From: Silurus meridionalis
Lineage: Eukaryota; Chordata; Actinopteri; Siluriformes; Siluridae
Direction: 5' to 3'
NCBI RefSeq assembly: GCF_014805685.1
Contig: NC_060901.1
Span: forward strand, 26,867,405-26,931,404
DNA: 64,000 nt
Part shown: in pieces, positions 24,114 to 32,200 of the stretch
Layout: the number at the start of each line of letters is the position of its first letter
Numbering within the stretch: the first letter of the stretch is position 1
Made by a program: the position numbers and the translations under genes
The notes under the pieces: model-generated
The model's database searches: none
What the model was told of the DNA's origin: nothing
Seen by the model: only the letters and a program-made list of their open reading frames with translations

Positions 24114-24556
24114 GAAACCACAAGTTAAAAATGGCGGAAAACTTCTGAGGTTTCTTAACTCTGGTTGGGAACACGCCCCCCAAGCTGTTGCTATAGAAAC
24201 AGTAATGTGTCAACTGTTATAGGTTTTTTTTTTTTTTGTTTGTTTTTTGTACAGAGGGGTTGAGGGCCTTGCTCAAGGGCCCAAGAGTTAAACAAGAATA
24301 AAATGATTACAATAAAAAAAAATCTTCCTGTTTCCTTCAACCCAAAGTCTCAGGAACAAAGCCAATTTTATAGTTGCTACCAACACCTACACCTTCTAGC
24401 CAATTAGAGTCCAGAACTGTCTTGCAAAATGTGGAAAAAACCCTAACCCTCTCTCACACTTATTCTAGCCCTAAACTGGTGTGTTTGTGTGTGTGTGCGC
24501 AGGAACAGTACCGGTTCTGTTACGACGTAGCTCTGGAGTACATCGAGAACTCCTAA
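388..24556 (+). CDS. ptprk: ptprk, receptor-type protein tyrosine phosphatase kappa (3' part of gene, spliced)
   Basis: This is a type IIB receptor tyrosine phosphatase: a homophilic cell-adhesion receptor at the plasma membrane that removes phosphate from tyrosines of junctional proteins. Exons with GT-AG borders and compatible phases: 388-493, 2452-2725, 3409-3445, 8880-9015, 12661-12821, 15951-16132, 16218-16305, 16455-16531, 18778-18814, 18953-19050, 19974-20090, 20182-20336, 21687-21822, 21943-22092, 22207-22380, 23034-23165, 23299-23424, 23516-23679, 23940-24075, 24503-24556. They join in one frame to about 846 residues ending at TAA. Order: end of the fibronectin III region, transmembrane helix, juxtamembrane segment, active D1, inactive D2. 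Segments such as [24 protein letters not shown] and SSRLLDVPR match PTPRK better than PTPRM, PTPRT or PTPRU as I remember them, and themis next door supports PTPRK. The MAM, Ig and first FNIII exons lie upstream of the window. Confidence 0.93.
637..1015 (+). mobile_element. Non-autonomous dispersed element, copy 1 (ends TCAGGTGTCCC...)
   Basis: The tract reads GTGGAGATTTTGTGCTCATC, then CATGGAGCTGGCTTTGTGCA, then AAGTCAGGTGTCCCAACACT. Related copies occur at 5797-6700, 7860-7960 (end only), 10725-10905 (minus strand), 12985-13025 (end only) and 39370-39600. I recall similar MITE-like sequences as common in teleosts, but not the exact family name. Confidence 0.6.
1064..2145. repeat. Microsatellite and minisatellite block in a ptprk intron
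   Basis: (GT)n at 1064-1090 and 1408-1441, (CA)n at 1613-1654, then an array at about 1735-2035 built of GACAGACAGACA and GACTGGTGGATT units, then (GA)n at 2117-2138. Open frames here (LSVCLSVC-type) are products of the repeats. Confidence 0.85.
2307..2415. repeat. (GAT)n/(ATG)n tracts with a duplicated spacer
   Basis: Two GATGATGAT tracts are each followed by nearly the same sequence, TCGGCTGTGTCTGATTGGT and TCGGCTGCGTCTGATTGGT (2352-2370 and 2417-2435), so a unit of about 65 bases has been duplicated just before the acceptor at 2452. Confidence 0.7.
2744..3593. repeat. (AT)n, (CA)n and (GT)n tracts around the 37-base ptprk exon
   Basis: (AT)n at 2744-2765 and 3055-3105, (CA)n at 3253-3300, (GT)n at 3353-3386 and, after the exon, (CA)n at 3555-3593. 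The (CA) and (GT) tracts before the exon are complementary and only about 50 bases apart. Confidence 0.9.
3930..4340. repeat. Minisatellite, unit GTGTTCCCTCATCCC (about 14-15 bases)
   Basis: More than twenty degenerate units of GTGTTCCCTCATCCC stand head to tail on the + strand in the long ptprk intron. The open frames through it ([13 protein letters not shown]) are repeat artefacts. Confidence 0.8.
4560..5790. repeat. Long ptprk intron: AT-rich sequence with (AAT)n and short CTGT repeats
   Basis: Contains TGTCTGTCTGTCCAACACCG units at about 5065-5145, (AAT)n at about 5236-5295 and otherwise AT-rich sequence. No gene, RNA or element could be recognised. Confidence 0.6.
5797..6700 (+). mobile_element. 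Dispersed element, copy 2, enlarged by an internal minisatellite
   Basis: The left part (CTTTATTGGGCAAATGTTTT, GTGGACACCTCAGC) and the right part (GTTGTGCTCATTCAGCTAGT, GGCCTGGGGTGC, CATGCTGGAACAGGTTTGGG) match the family at 637-1015. Between them, at about 5985-6375, is a 22-base array GGAGATTTTGTGGAGGTTTTCT. Confidence 0.65.
5985..6375. repeat. 22-base minisatellite (GGAGATTTTGTGGAGGTTTTCT)
   Basis: About 17 units, some with GAAATTCTGTAGAGG variants. The 166-residue open frame on the opposite strand ([16 protein letters not shown]) is made wholly of this array. See the finding on its origin. Confidence 0.85.
6825..8225. repeat. Simple-repeat block: (GAG)n, (CT)n, (CA)n, (GT)n
   Basis: (GGA)n at about 6826-6850, (CT)n at 6989-7028 joined to (CA)n at 7030-7063, further (CA)n/(GT)n at 7325-7372, 7457-7486, 7813-7848, 8010-8067 and 8197-8221. 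A 3' end of the dispersed element (GTCAGGTGTCCACAAAGTTTTGG) is at 7925-7947. No gene is seen between 3446 and 8879. Confidence 0.85.
8880..9015 (+). CDS. ptprk: ptprk transmembrane exon
   Basis: The acceptor is GGTTCAG and the donor AAAAG|GTGAGA; the exon enters in phase 1 and leaves in phase 2. It reads [20 protein letters not shown], then a hydrophobic helix of about 22 residues ([20 protein letters not shown]), then basic stop-transfer residues VKK. It anchors the receptor in the plasma membrane and links the ectodomain to the cytoplasmic half. Confidence 0.92.
9428..10235. repeat. GT-rich minisatellite and CAACA-AGTCCC minisatellite
   Basis: At 9428-9760 GTGTGTTTGTGGATG and GGTGGTGCGTGTGTGT units alternate. 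At about 9870-10225 degenerate AACATAGTCCTCAA units follow. Both lie in the ptprk intron after the transmembrane exon; the open frames are repeat artefacts. Confidence 0.75.
10725..10905 (-). mobile_element. Dispersed element, minus-strand copy
   Basis: Read on the minus strand it has GGAGGTGAGGAGGTCTAGGA, GCGCTCCAAATCGATCCC and AGATCTTCCACAACATCC, matching in order the segment 745-835 of copy 1. It is truncated. Confidence 0.55.
10930..12660. repeat. ptprk intron: homopolymers, CCAATCAC repeats, GATA-type array and microsatellites
   Basis: T-runs at 11105-11125; AACCAGCCAATCAC-type units at about 11595-11685; (GT)n at 11809-11833; degenerate GATGGATAGATA units at about 12120-12395; (GT)n at 12411-12451; (AAT)n at 12580-12611. 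Apart from the microexon at 11432-11461, no gene is seen. Confidence 0.75.
11432..11461 (+). CDS. ptprk: ptprk cassette microexon (30 nt, juxtamembrane YYSYSYYL insert)
   Basis: Thirty bases lie between an acceptor TTGCCAG and a strong donor GTAAGT. The exon enters and leaves in phase 2, so including or skipping it keeps the frame between the transmembrane exon and the exon at 12661. It reads [11 protein letters not shown] across the joins, a tyrosine-rich insert I recall from other type IIB phosphatases just inside the membrane. Upstream is a good polypyrimidine run. Its use must be shown by RNA. Confidence 0.75.
12661..12821 (+). CDS. ptprk: ptprk juxtamembrane exon
   Basis: The exon starts after TTTGTAAG and ends CGCT|GTAAGG. 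It enters in phase 2 and leaves in phase 1. It reads [17 protein letters not shown], then [18 protein letters not shown], then [13 protein letters not shown]: the basic juxtamembrane linker between the helix and the first phosphatase domain. The acceptor is preceded by little pyrimidine (TTTGGGGCTGTGGTTTGTAAG), so it is weak by eye. Confidence 0.88.
13390..14085. mobile_element. Foldback element with long imperfect inverted arms
   Basis: The segment at about 13411-13540 is, in reverse complement, similar to about 13985-14075: GAAGATCTC, AATCTTTGC, AAATGA-GCTGATC and GAGACAA occur in the same order in both. The arm on the left has about 38 extra bases. Between them are (TA)n tracts at 13574-13642 and 13884-13909. 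No transposase is present. Confidence 0.6.
14297..14332 (+). CDS. ptprk: ptprk/ptprm-like cassette microexon (36 nt, [11 protein letters not shown])
   Basis: Thirty-six bases between the acceptor ATTGCAG and the donor GTGAGG enter and leave in phase 1. Included, the reading is [16 protein letters not shown]; skipped, it is RYENH. The insert resembles the PDPFVPTAIL segment of PTPRM and a known alternative segment of mammalian PTPRK, from memory. It lies between the juxtamembrane exon and the first D1 exon. Confidence 0.75.
14600..15850. repeat. ptprk intron: (CA)n/(GT)n and (AT)n microsatellites
   Basis: (CA)n at 14717-14751 joined to (TA)n at 14757-14778, (CA)n at 14925-14940, 15095-15124, 15207-15220 and 15233-15256, (GT)n at 15348-15361, 15415-15432 and 15820-15844. 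The rest is AT-rich with no gene. Confidence 0.85.
15951..22092 (+). CDS. ptprk: ptprk phosphatase domain D1 (catalytic)
   Basis: Ten constitutive exons encode D1: 15951-16132, 16218-16305, 16455-16531, 18778-18814, 18953-19050, 19974-20090, 20182-20336, 21687-21822 and 21943-22092, with 12661-12821 supplying the linker before them. Visible landmarks are the phosphotyrosine loop KNRYGNI followed by [36 protein letters not shown] across a join, the acid loop [10 protein letters not shown] with its catalytic aspartate, and the active-site loop [10 protein letters not shown]. That loop is split by the intron at 20337-21686 within the serine codon after the catalytic cysteine. All residues needed for catalysis are present, so D1 should be active. 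Confidence 0.93.
16771..16788 (+). CDS. ptprk: ptprk cassette microexon (18 nt, IWLYRD insert in D1)
   Basis: Eighteen bases lie between acceptor GGCCCTAG and donor GTAAGT, in phase 0 on both sides. Included, the protein reads [18 protein letters not shown]; skipped, [13 protein letters not shown] recall the same IWLYRD insertion as an alternative segment in mammalian type IIB phosphatases. It falls on a surface loop of D1 after the NANYID motif. Use in this species is unproven. Confidence 0.72.
16805..16870. repeat. (CA)n microsatellite after the IWLYRD microexon
   Basis: (CA)n at about 16815-16861 followed by ATATATATACACACA. A (GT)n tract before the next constitutive exon (18742-18771) is its complement within the same intron. 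Confidence 0.9.
17386..18357 (+). mobile_element. Tc1-like transposon, degenerate, plus strand
   Basis: The left end reads TACAGTAACAGTATAAAATC then TGGACACACC; the right end in reverse complement reads TACAGTATCAATCAAAACTT then TGGACACGCC, so terminal inverted repeats are visible. Inside are Tc1 transposase remnants such as CTCATCAGGACCATCCCAGG and [18 protein letters not shown]. Many frameshifts and stops make it inactive. It lies in a ptprk intron. Confidence 0.82.
20522..21465 (-). mobile_element. Tc1-like transposon, degenerate, minus strand, same family
   Basis: The left end reads AAGTCAGAAGTTTGGACACG and the right end GGTGCGTCCAAACTTTTTTG. Inside, the minus strand carries the same words as the element at 17386, for example CTACCTCTGCTGCAGA and GGTTTACACTCAGTAGGACC. 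It lies in a ptprk intron in opposite orientation to the first copy and is inactive. Confidence 0.8.
21823..24502. repeat. Microsatellites in the short D2 introns of ptprk
   Basis: (CA)n at 21830-21882, 22100-22125, 22844-22877, 23182-23201 and 24081-24111; (GT)n at 21926-21936, 22179-22201, 23010-23026, 23272-23296 and 24479-24498. Each (CA) tract follows a donor and each (GT) tract precedes an acceptor. Confidence 0.92.
22207..24556 (+). CDS. ptprk: ptprk phosphatase domain D2 (pseudophosphatase) and C-terminus
   Basis: Exons 22207-22380, 23034-23165, 23299-23424, 23516-23679, 23940-24075 and 24503-24556 encode D2. Visible are [57 protein letters not shown] and HCLNGGGRSG. The cysteine-X5-arginine loop is kept, but the acid loop reads [10 protein letters not shown], without the WPD aspartate, so D2 is expected to be inactive or very weak and to serve binding or regulation, as in other receptor phosphatases. 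The last exon ends [15 protein letters not shown] and TAA at 24554-24556. Confidence 0.92.
24235..24300 (+). repeat. SINE/tail fragment (GGGCCTTGCTCAAGGGCCCAA)
   Basis: TTGAGGGCCTTGCTCAAGGG is a word common to teleost tRNA-derived SINEs and related elements. The same type of fragment appears at 29720-29745 and 39700-39745. It is short and truncated. Confidence 0.45.
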
Positions 24557-25815
24557 TGGAGAAGGGAAAGGAGGTGACCTCTGTCCATCCAGACCAGTTT
24601 CCCACACACTCGTTGCTGTTCCCGATCGGCTGCAGATGGAAACAGACGAACTGTCAAGCGAAAATAAAGTGTTAGCTAACTAGCATCCTGAAAAGCGAGC
24701 GACGGGACAATTCCTGCGTTTTTTTTTTTTTTTTCTTTTCCTCAAAACACGAAGGCCGATCTGTTGCATGCGTGTATATGATTATAGCCGACGCTGACAC
24801 GTGTACGAGATCCGGCGTTGCGTTTAAAACACGACGACGCGTGACCTTGGCTTTGTATTGTGCACTAATGGCTGGCTTATGGATTATTATTATTATTATT
24901 ATAGTCTTTTTTTTTTCCAGTTTGTTTTGTAGCAGAATTATAATCATAAGCCAAAGACGAGTGTAAATATGTCTATAAAGCACATCGTTTGTATTTATTT
25001 TCTCCCCGAAGGCTAAAAAAAAAAACCAATCGTCGTCGTTCCTGCCTGTTTCCCCTGTAAACATTTTGTGAATAGTTTTTGGTTTTGGTATTATTTCAGT
25101 GTTGTGTAGACTCTGGGCATGTGGCGATACGAGGGGGATGTTCACTGCGTATTAAACAGCAGCTTCGCTCTGCTGTAGCTACTGTAAGCACAGGTATACA
25201 ATCATGCTATTTTACACCATTTCAAAAACCATACAATATTAAAATAAAGCATTAAAAACAAACGATGTAATTTGGATCGGATTCTAGTGAACGTTATTAA
25301 AAAAAAAAAAAATCAAATGAACAAACCCACAATGACTGAATTTTCCACTTGTGTTGGAAAAAAATGGAGTGTATTGGCGAAAGGTGACAAAAAGCAGAAG
25401 CGCGACGTCGTCGATCCTCATGTGCCCAGTCCCATGTTCATTTTGTAATTGTTTTGTAATTTGTTTTCAGATTTTTACCTGCTTTTTTTCTGTCCACATG
25501 ATTGCGAAGTGTATCTTTTACTGAAGCGACGTCGAGGAGCAGAACTTTACTAAAAGGACTTCGAGACGTTGAGCGCTAACATAAGTGTTAAACGCCGCGG
25601 TTCTTCTGCGGTAAACTCGAACAAGGAAAGGAAGGAAGGAAGCGCGTCCGCGTGGCGCCGTGTTGGACTTTGACACGGGAAGGGCTTATAAGGGGGTTTT
25701 CAACAAAACGATCGATCGCCTCACGCATCCTCTGTGTTCTGTCTGTAGCTGTTGGCTTATTGGCTGTAATGAAACTAGTGAAAACCCTTTTAATAAAAAA
25801 GATGTGTAAAGTGTT
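24557..25815 (+). other. ptprk: ptprk 3' untranslated region (extent inferred)
   Basis: No other gene is visible after the stop. AATAAA signals lie at 24663-24668, 25243-25248 and 25792-25797; the last is followed by GT-rich then T-rich sequence, a good cleavage context, so long and short 3' ends are both possible. The tract has AT-rich runs and (ATT)n at 24884-24901. Where the transcript really ends needs RNA evidence. Confidence 0.5.
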
Positions 25816-25899
25816 TGTCGTGTTTTTTTTTTATATATTGGAATGAGTGTAAACGCTGACTGCACCCCAGGACTTCAACACCCTTATGCCTAAATCTCC

Positions 25900-26600
25900 A
25901 CAAAATCTAGTGGAGCTCATTATATCATTATAACAGCAAAAGAGATCTTAATGTGGAATGGACGATCACCCAAACGTTCAGCCTTTGAACATGAAGGAAA
26001 ATAAAGACCAGAGAGCGTTCTTTACAAGCCAGAGAAAAGAAATACAAATGCATAGAGAATAATATCCAGTTTTGGAGTTCAGCAGGGGCTGGAAGCTGCA
26101 TCACACCACCCAGGAGCGAGGGGGAAAAAAAAAAAAAGGTTCCTCAAAATCTCCACTCTCAACAATGAGACTTGAGGAGTATTGATGCACCAGGCAACCA
26201 ACGCAATAAGAAAGAAGCCAAGACAAAAGAAAGCATAAAAGTGACCCAGCTGTGATGTGGGTAGAGGGTTTGTGGTAGAGCTTTCTGTCCAAAACCTGAA
26301 CCCTCCCACGGCTTGAAAACACAGTGAAGCACGGTGGCGGCGGAATCATGCGCGCGGACATGAAACTGAAGAACGAGAAAATGAAGCAAAATATAGAGAA
26401 ACATTGCAAGAGATCCAGGTTTAGTCTGAGCACAAAGTAAAAACGATAAGGTAAATGTTCTTCAGTACGCCAGTCAAAGTTCTGATCTCAAACCTAACGA
26501 GAGCCCACAAGCATCAACCCAATCAGAAGAACCTGAGGCAAAGCAGCCAAGAAGAGCGACCCAAACATCCCTCCATCTGTAATATGAGAGCATCACTGGT
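25900..26600 (+). mobile_element. Tc1-like transposon remnant between ptprk and themis
   Basis: ACAGTGAAGCACGGTGGCGG at 26319-26338, followed by CGGAATCATG, is the Tc1 transposase TVKHGGG segment, and AGTCAAAGTTCTGATCTCAA at about 26472 fits the later SPDLN part. The frame is broken and the ends were not found, so the limits are approximate. Confidence 0.5.
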
Positions 26601-26609
26601 TATACTAGA

Positions 26610-27420
26610 ACATCTACACGTGCCACTTTATTAGGTACACCTGCTAAAATCACATGGCAGCAGCCCAACATGCATCATCACACAGATAATAATAATAATA
26701 ATGCATTTCATTTATAGGTGCTTTACAAACCCACTACAACCAATAAGAAGTACGTATACAGTGTCGCTGATTTGCGTTAAAAGATTGGTTTTCAAACAAG
26801 ATTCGAGCGAAGTGGATTCCACAAATAAGGAGCAGCGCAGCTAAAAACTCAGGATCCAATAGATGCCGAACGCCGGATTACGTGACGTCTTATAAACGCT
26901 GTGGCTGAAAATACAGGTCGAGTTTCACGTTACGTTCATATGAAACATCGGGACGGGAAAACTATAAAACAACTGACAAAACAACAAAAAGAAAAATGTA
27001 TGGACTGGAGAAACAAATCCAATGGAACCTGAATAATTCAATTCCATTCAACCAATCAAAAAAATTTATCAGTTTCTTCATTATAATTAAGTTCATTGCT
27101 AATGAGTGAGCCAGTGCAAAACTCCCTGAGATGGTATGAGGAAGAAACCTTGAGAGGAACCAGATTTAAAAAAGGAACCCAGACTGGTAAAGTTCTCCAG
27201 TTGCTCAGGAATCTTGTGGATCTTTAGCTTGTCGAGGAACCATCTCCAGTTGCAAAAAAACTAAGCATACCATGATATGAGGGTTTTTTTTCCAGAACTG
27301 AACTGAATAAAGTTCACTGTGGACGGAAAATCGTGTGGAAACGCAGGAAAGCCAAGAGCCAATCAGACTGCGGCCTTCGAAAGCCCTACACCTCGACGCC
27401 TCTTTTCACGATTACACCTC

Positions 27421-27455
<35 letters not shown>

Positions 27456-28080
27456 CCCATTATTCCACCAAACATTTTACAACTGATCATTAGCTGAATT
27501 GCTAAACAAACAAACAAACAAAAGTCATAATGGGTGATAAGATCTAAAATGTATATTAAAATATTATACTTTTAAAAAGCATTAGTTTGTATAGTCTTTG
27601 ATTCTCACTACTGTATCTTATATCTAAAAAATCTTTTAACAAGAAAATTATTTATTAAATATCAAATGTAACAATTTATTCTAATATTTAAAAACAGATG
27701 TAATAAACCACGTGTGTGATGTTACATTCTATTTATTTTTACACTAAAAAAACCAAACTATAAAATAAAAAAAATAAACTAATGGATAATATTTATGTTA
27801 CTAAATATTTAATGGCACAAGTTTTTTTTCATATTATTATTATTATTATTATTGTGATTATTATTATCATTAAATATAAAAAAAAGTTGTTTTATGGAAA
27901 AAGAAAAATTGATGCATTTTTTATATTTTATTATTTAATATATTTTTTGCTACAGTTTTATTTTCACAATCACTTTTTTTAAATTGATACATTTTTATAT
28001 TGATTATTTGTGAATATTTTGTATATCATTTTAAATATTATTCACTTCAGTGTGCGACAGAATTGTGGGAAATTGTTGAA
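26610..28080. repeat. Intergenic repeats: teleost dispersed fragments, (CA)n, AT-rich tract
   Basis: CACTTTATTAGGTACACCTG at 26622-26641 and GAGGAAGAAACCTTGAGAGG at about 27138-27157 are words I know as widespread in teleost repeats. (CA)n lies at 27422-27452. From 27500 to 28080 the DNA is very AT-rich with (ATT)n at 27834-27855. No gene is seen. Confidence 0.55.
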
Positions 28081-28139
28081 GGATCTCCGAGAGGGGAAAA
28101 AAACCCCTATAAGAAAACTCTTTTATAGTCACATTTATT

Positions 28140-28588
28140 AGCTAAACCTGTCAATCAAACTCAAAGTGAACGTGGTTCATAACTTCAGTCCGGAGGTCTT
28201 GAATGCCCCTGAGTGTCGTCAGCCTTGTCGTTTTTTTTTCCTCTATCAGCACTTTTCCCTTTTTGAGAGAAGAGCGAAAGAATAAAAACTCACGTGTGGT
28301 TTTGTGCTGCAGCTCTGCACTGCGTCGCTTTCCTTTGAGGTCGACATCCTTCACTTCCTGCTCGCGTTCCTCCGATATTTCACACTATTGTTCTTCGCTC
28401 GACGTCTCCGAGCTACAGGGAAGCTGTGCTGGTCGAAAAGGTCAAAGGTCACTCCTTTGCCATAAACCCGGCCTTTTTGACGGACTCTTCATCATCTTCT
28501 TCTTATAAGTTTTATTACTAAGCCACCTGATGGATGCCTTGATGCTGTGAAGCTCTGCTGTGAGACGGCTCTGTAGACGCTACTGACG
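28140..28588 (+). promoter_or_regulatory. themis: Probable themis 5' region (upstream of the start codon)
   Basis: The 450 bases before the themis ATG are less repetitive and richer in GC than the AT-rich tract before them (27500-28080), as expected for a 5' UTR and proximal promoter. An ETS-like ACTTCCTG lies at 28353-28360. No TATA box in a convincing place. The ATG context is GACGATGG, with a second in-frame ATG two codons on (MAM). A 5' non-coding exon further upstream cannot be excluded. Confidence 0.3.
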
Positions 28589-29147
28589 ATGGCGATGACA
28601 CTAAGCGAGTTCACTCGCTCTCTGGACCCTGAAACTCTGCCCAGGATTCTGCAGATCCAGTCTGGGATTTACTTTCAAGGTACGAAGCTAATTTCCTACG
28701 TTAATATCGTCACTAAAACCCTCACATACATACAGAAACATTTTATATGACGAAAAGGAGGGGAAAAAAAGAGAAACACTTCGGTGGTGATTTTGCTCTG
28801 GTTTGTATTTGTTAGAAATAAACTCGAACACATTCAACACAAACATATTGGACACATTTCTGTTGATCATGTGGTTAAAATACATAAACGCAAATAAGTG
28901 TTTACATGTCTTTTTAAACTAAATGTTCCCGCACGTTCGTCTGTCGCGTCACGAGTGCAGCAAGAACCATTACAGACTTTTCAGGCTCGGACTCGCTAAA
29001 TATACGCACTATTCTGTACAGTTTTCTGTTCTATCACACGGCAGAACTGTTTATATGTAGTCGTTGTAACGGCTTGAATATTTACAATAAAGATCATGTA
29101 GCAGAAATACTGCTTTCCTTTTTTCAACAAATGAATTGAGTTTTAAT

Positions 29148-29215
<68 letters not shown>

Positions 29216-32200
29216 TATTTCTTGCATAAACTCCATCTTTAAATCATTTACACAAGAAAAAAAAGGAAGGACAAAATGTAAAAAAAAAAAAAAAAGGAAA
29301 ATCTCATTAGCGGGTTAAGATCCGTAACCAAAAGTAAACTTGTGAAGATTCTAATTAAAGCGAGTTCCTAAGCAGTGAGTGTAAATATTGGCGCCCTTAA
29401 TTTATCCTCAAATATTTCTTTAATTTGTCACTTGATACAATTTTCAGCCAGTTTGTGTTTTAGAATTTTAACACTTTTTCTGTTGGTCTGTGTGGATTTT
29501 TGGATTTGTAGAAGATTCATATTGTAAAAATAATAATAAACGAAATGTTCTGCAATAGTAAGGTAGGACTTTATGCACAACATTTTCTCAGTTGATTCTA
29601 ATGATGAGAAGTTCAATCACGAGAAGCTTCACAGGAAGTGGTAGATCAGCGATTAAGATGTTGGACCGATATTAGTAAATAGGTTGTAAGTTCAAATCCC
29701 AGCATGACCGATTGGGAGCCTTGAGCAAGGCCTTTAACACTTAACTTCTCACTTTTATATAAACAATTTGGCGTCTACCAAATGCCATAAATACCTTTTT
29801 CAATTTGCCTGAAGAGGTGGATTGTGGGCAAGGTGGGTTTTTTACAGAATTTTTGGCAGCCATTAATGTCCCTGGATTGTGTAGAACATGTTACGCTATT
29901 TTTGAGTTGTGCGTTAACTCTGTGCCTCGAGCCTCCATCGCTGACGTTCATTCACAAACCAGAAGCAGAACTATCAGTAACCTCATTCACTGCCGGCATC
30001 ATCCTGATCGCAGTCTGTGTCCTTCTGAACCAGCATCAAAAACTATTTACTGAAGAAAACATCAAATACACCAAATTCAGTCAATGGAAGATAATATTTG
30101 CACTGTATCATGATATTTTGGTGATATTTACAAGCTGTTCGATACCAATAGCGAAAGCACTGCGTGTGAACCCGTGACCTTGAACACTGCGTGTCGTATG
30201 TTGCCGCATTTGCTTTAGGTTCAGTGTACGAGCTGTTCGGGAGAACCTGCTGCCTCTCCACTGGAGATCTGATGAAAATAATCGAGATCACCATCACAAG
30301 GTTCGTCGCGCACACTTCCGATGGGACGGACATCAACCTGCCGCTGGAGTACCCGGGTACGTAGAGCACCAAAGTGTGTGTGTGTAAAGTGGAACGCAAA
30401 CGGTTGCACAATCTGGCATGAAAAACTAATTTTTTACTTTATAATATTGGCGAAAATTATTTGTAATTATGACCATATGATTCCATATTCCAGATTTTGA
30501 AATAAGTTCAAAAGAAGTTTAATCGTTCCTTCAATCTTTAAATTCTTTCACATTTACAAAGATTTCTAGATAATATTGTCTAATTTTTGGTGCAAGACAG
30601 CACGTGACAGAAACGTGAATAAGTCGGCTAGGGCTCGCTAATGCTAATGCTAACTTTTGCTGGTTGAATTATTTTTTTATATTTATTAAATATCCTTCAT
30701 ATACAAAACACAGATTGTAATTTTTTTTTTTTTTACTGGAAATACAATTTGTATACTTGTATATTATAAATATATATGAACATTAGCTTGTAGCTAGGTT
30801 GCATTATTTGTTGCTATGATTTCAGAAAACTTGCCTCAAAATTTCAGTGAAACAAACGCAACAGCTTAGTCATAAAACTCCAGACAAACAAACAAACCAG
30901 TAACGCTAAATTCAATTTAATCTGTAAAGCACAACAACAAACACTGTCCATATCAAACAGCTTTACAGAAATATATAAATCAATTATTTGCAAAGGAAAA
31001 GCAAATGAGATGGTATGAGCTGCAAAGTAACTAAATCAGATAAGAAGCAGTAATAAGTGTAGCTTAGCTACAGTAGCTCTGTGGGACAGCATTGTACAAA
31101 TTTACTACCGCAAGCAACAAACTGGTGCTTGAAGTTCATGCTAGCAACTAGTCCAGGTTTAGCCTAGTCTTCATCTACAGCACAGTGTCCTAGTCCTATT
31201 CTTCCACATTAGGCTCAAAATATACACTACATAGTGTAGAGTTAAGTACTTTTCCACAGGACACATGACCTTTCCAGCCATATGCTATTCTTCCCCAATC
31301 TTTTTCCACAAAGTTCCACAAAAAAAAATTACTTCACTTGAACTGGGATACCAGAACTTGTTCCAGCATGACAATGGCACTGACTAAATACAACCCTAAA
31401 TGTTGTGTTTATGTAAAAGGTCTCTTCAGGATTGTAGCAGATGCTGAGCCTTATCAGAGCATCAGGGAGATCGTACAATCACTGAAGATTGGATCTCATG
31501 TACTCGGCCAGCCGACGTTCCTGTCCTTGGCTAAAATCACCCTCCAGCAAGGCTCGCTGAGGAAGCGAGAGATCTTCCGAATCACCTCGGTCTCTCACAA
31601 CCTGGACAGCGGAGAAGGTCACGTCCAGTGCGAGGTCCTTCATCGAGAGCCCAAGTTCTGCTTCAAGCTCAGCCTGTCGCAGCAAGGGAACTTCGTGGAG
31701 TCCGAGGATGATCAGTTTTACACACTCCAAGAGCTCGCCAAGTGGAAAATTCCCAACGGAAGAAAGAGAGTGGTGACTGTGGTAAAAGATGTGGCTGTGA
31801 AGGATTTGCTGTTTTCCAATCTGCTGGAAAACGTCTGTGGGGAGTTGACGTTAACACCTGTGTACGAGTTACAAGCTGTAATGTCGGGTAAGTAACACGT
31901 TTCTTATTTGAACGGGGTGGAGGGTCTGATGCAGACATTTCCGAGGCTACTAGGATACACCACCTTTTTGTTGTTGCTTCTGAAGTACCTGCCCAGAAAC
32001 ATATAAAATGTTTAAATCAAATGTATTGGGAGCAGAAAAAAAAAAAAAAAAAAAAAAAACACTATGCAAGTCAGAGGAACTTCAGGACCATAGTTGGGAA
32101 CCTGAAAGCTAAGCTAACCAGTTACCAAGCCTCTGTTCAAACCTTGTTTCAAGGACCACCAAACCCTGGACCTGGCTTAGGAATAAAATTCTCTGGTCAA

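Noticed and set aside
29636..29710. A tRNA gene
   Set aside because: A and B boxes are present, but the sequence does not close into a tRNA acceptor stem and continues into a SINE body and tail.
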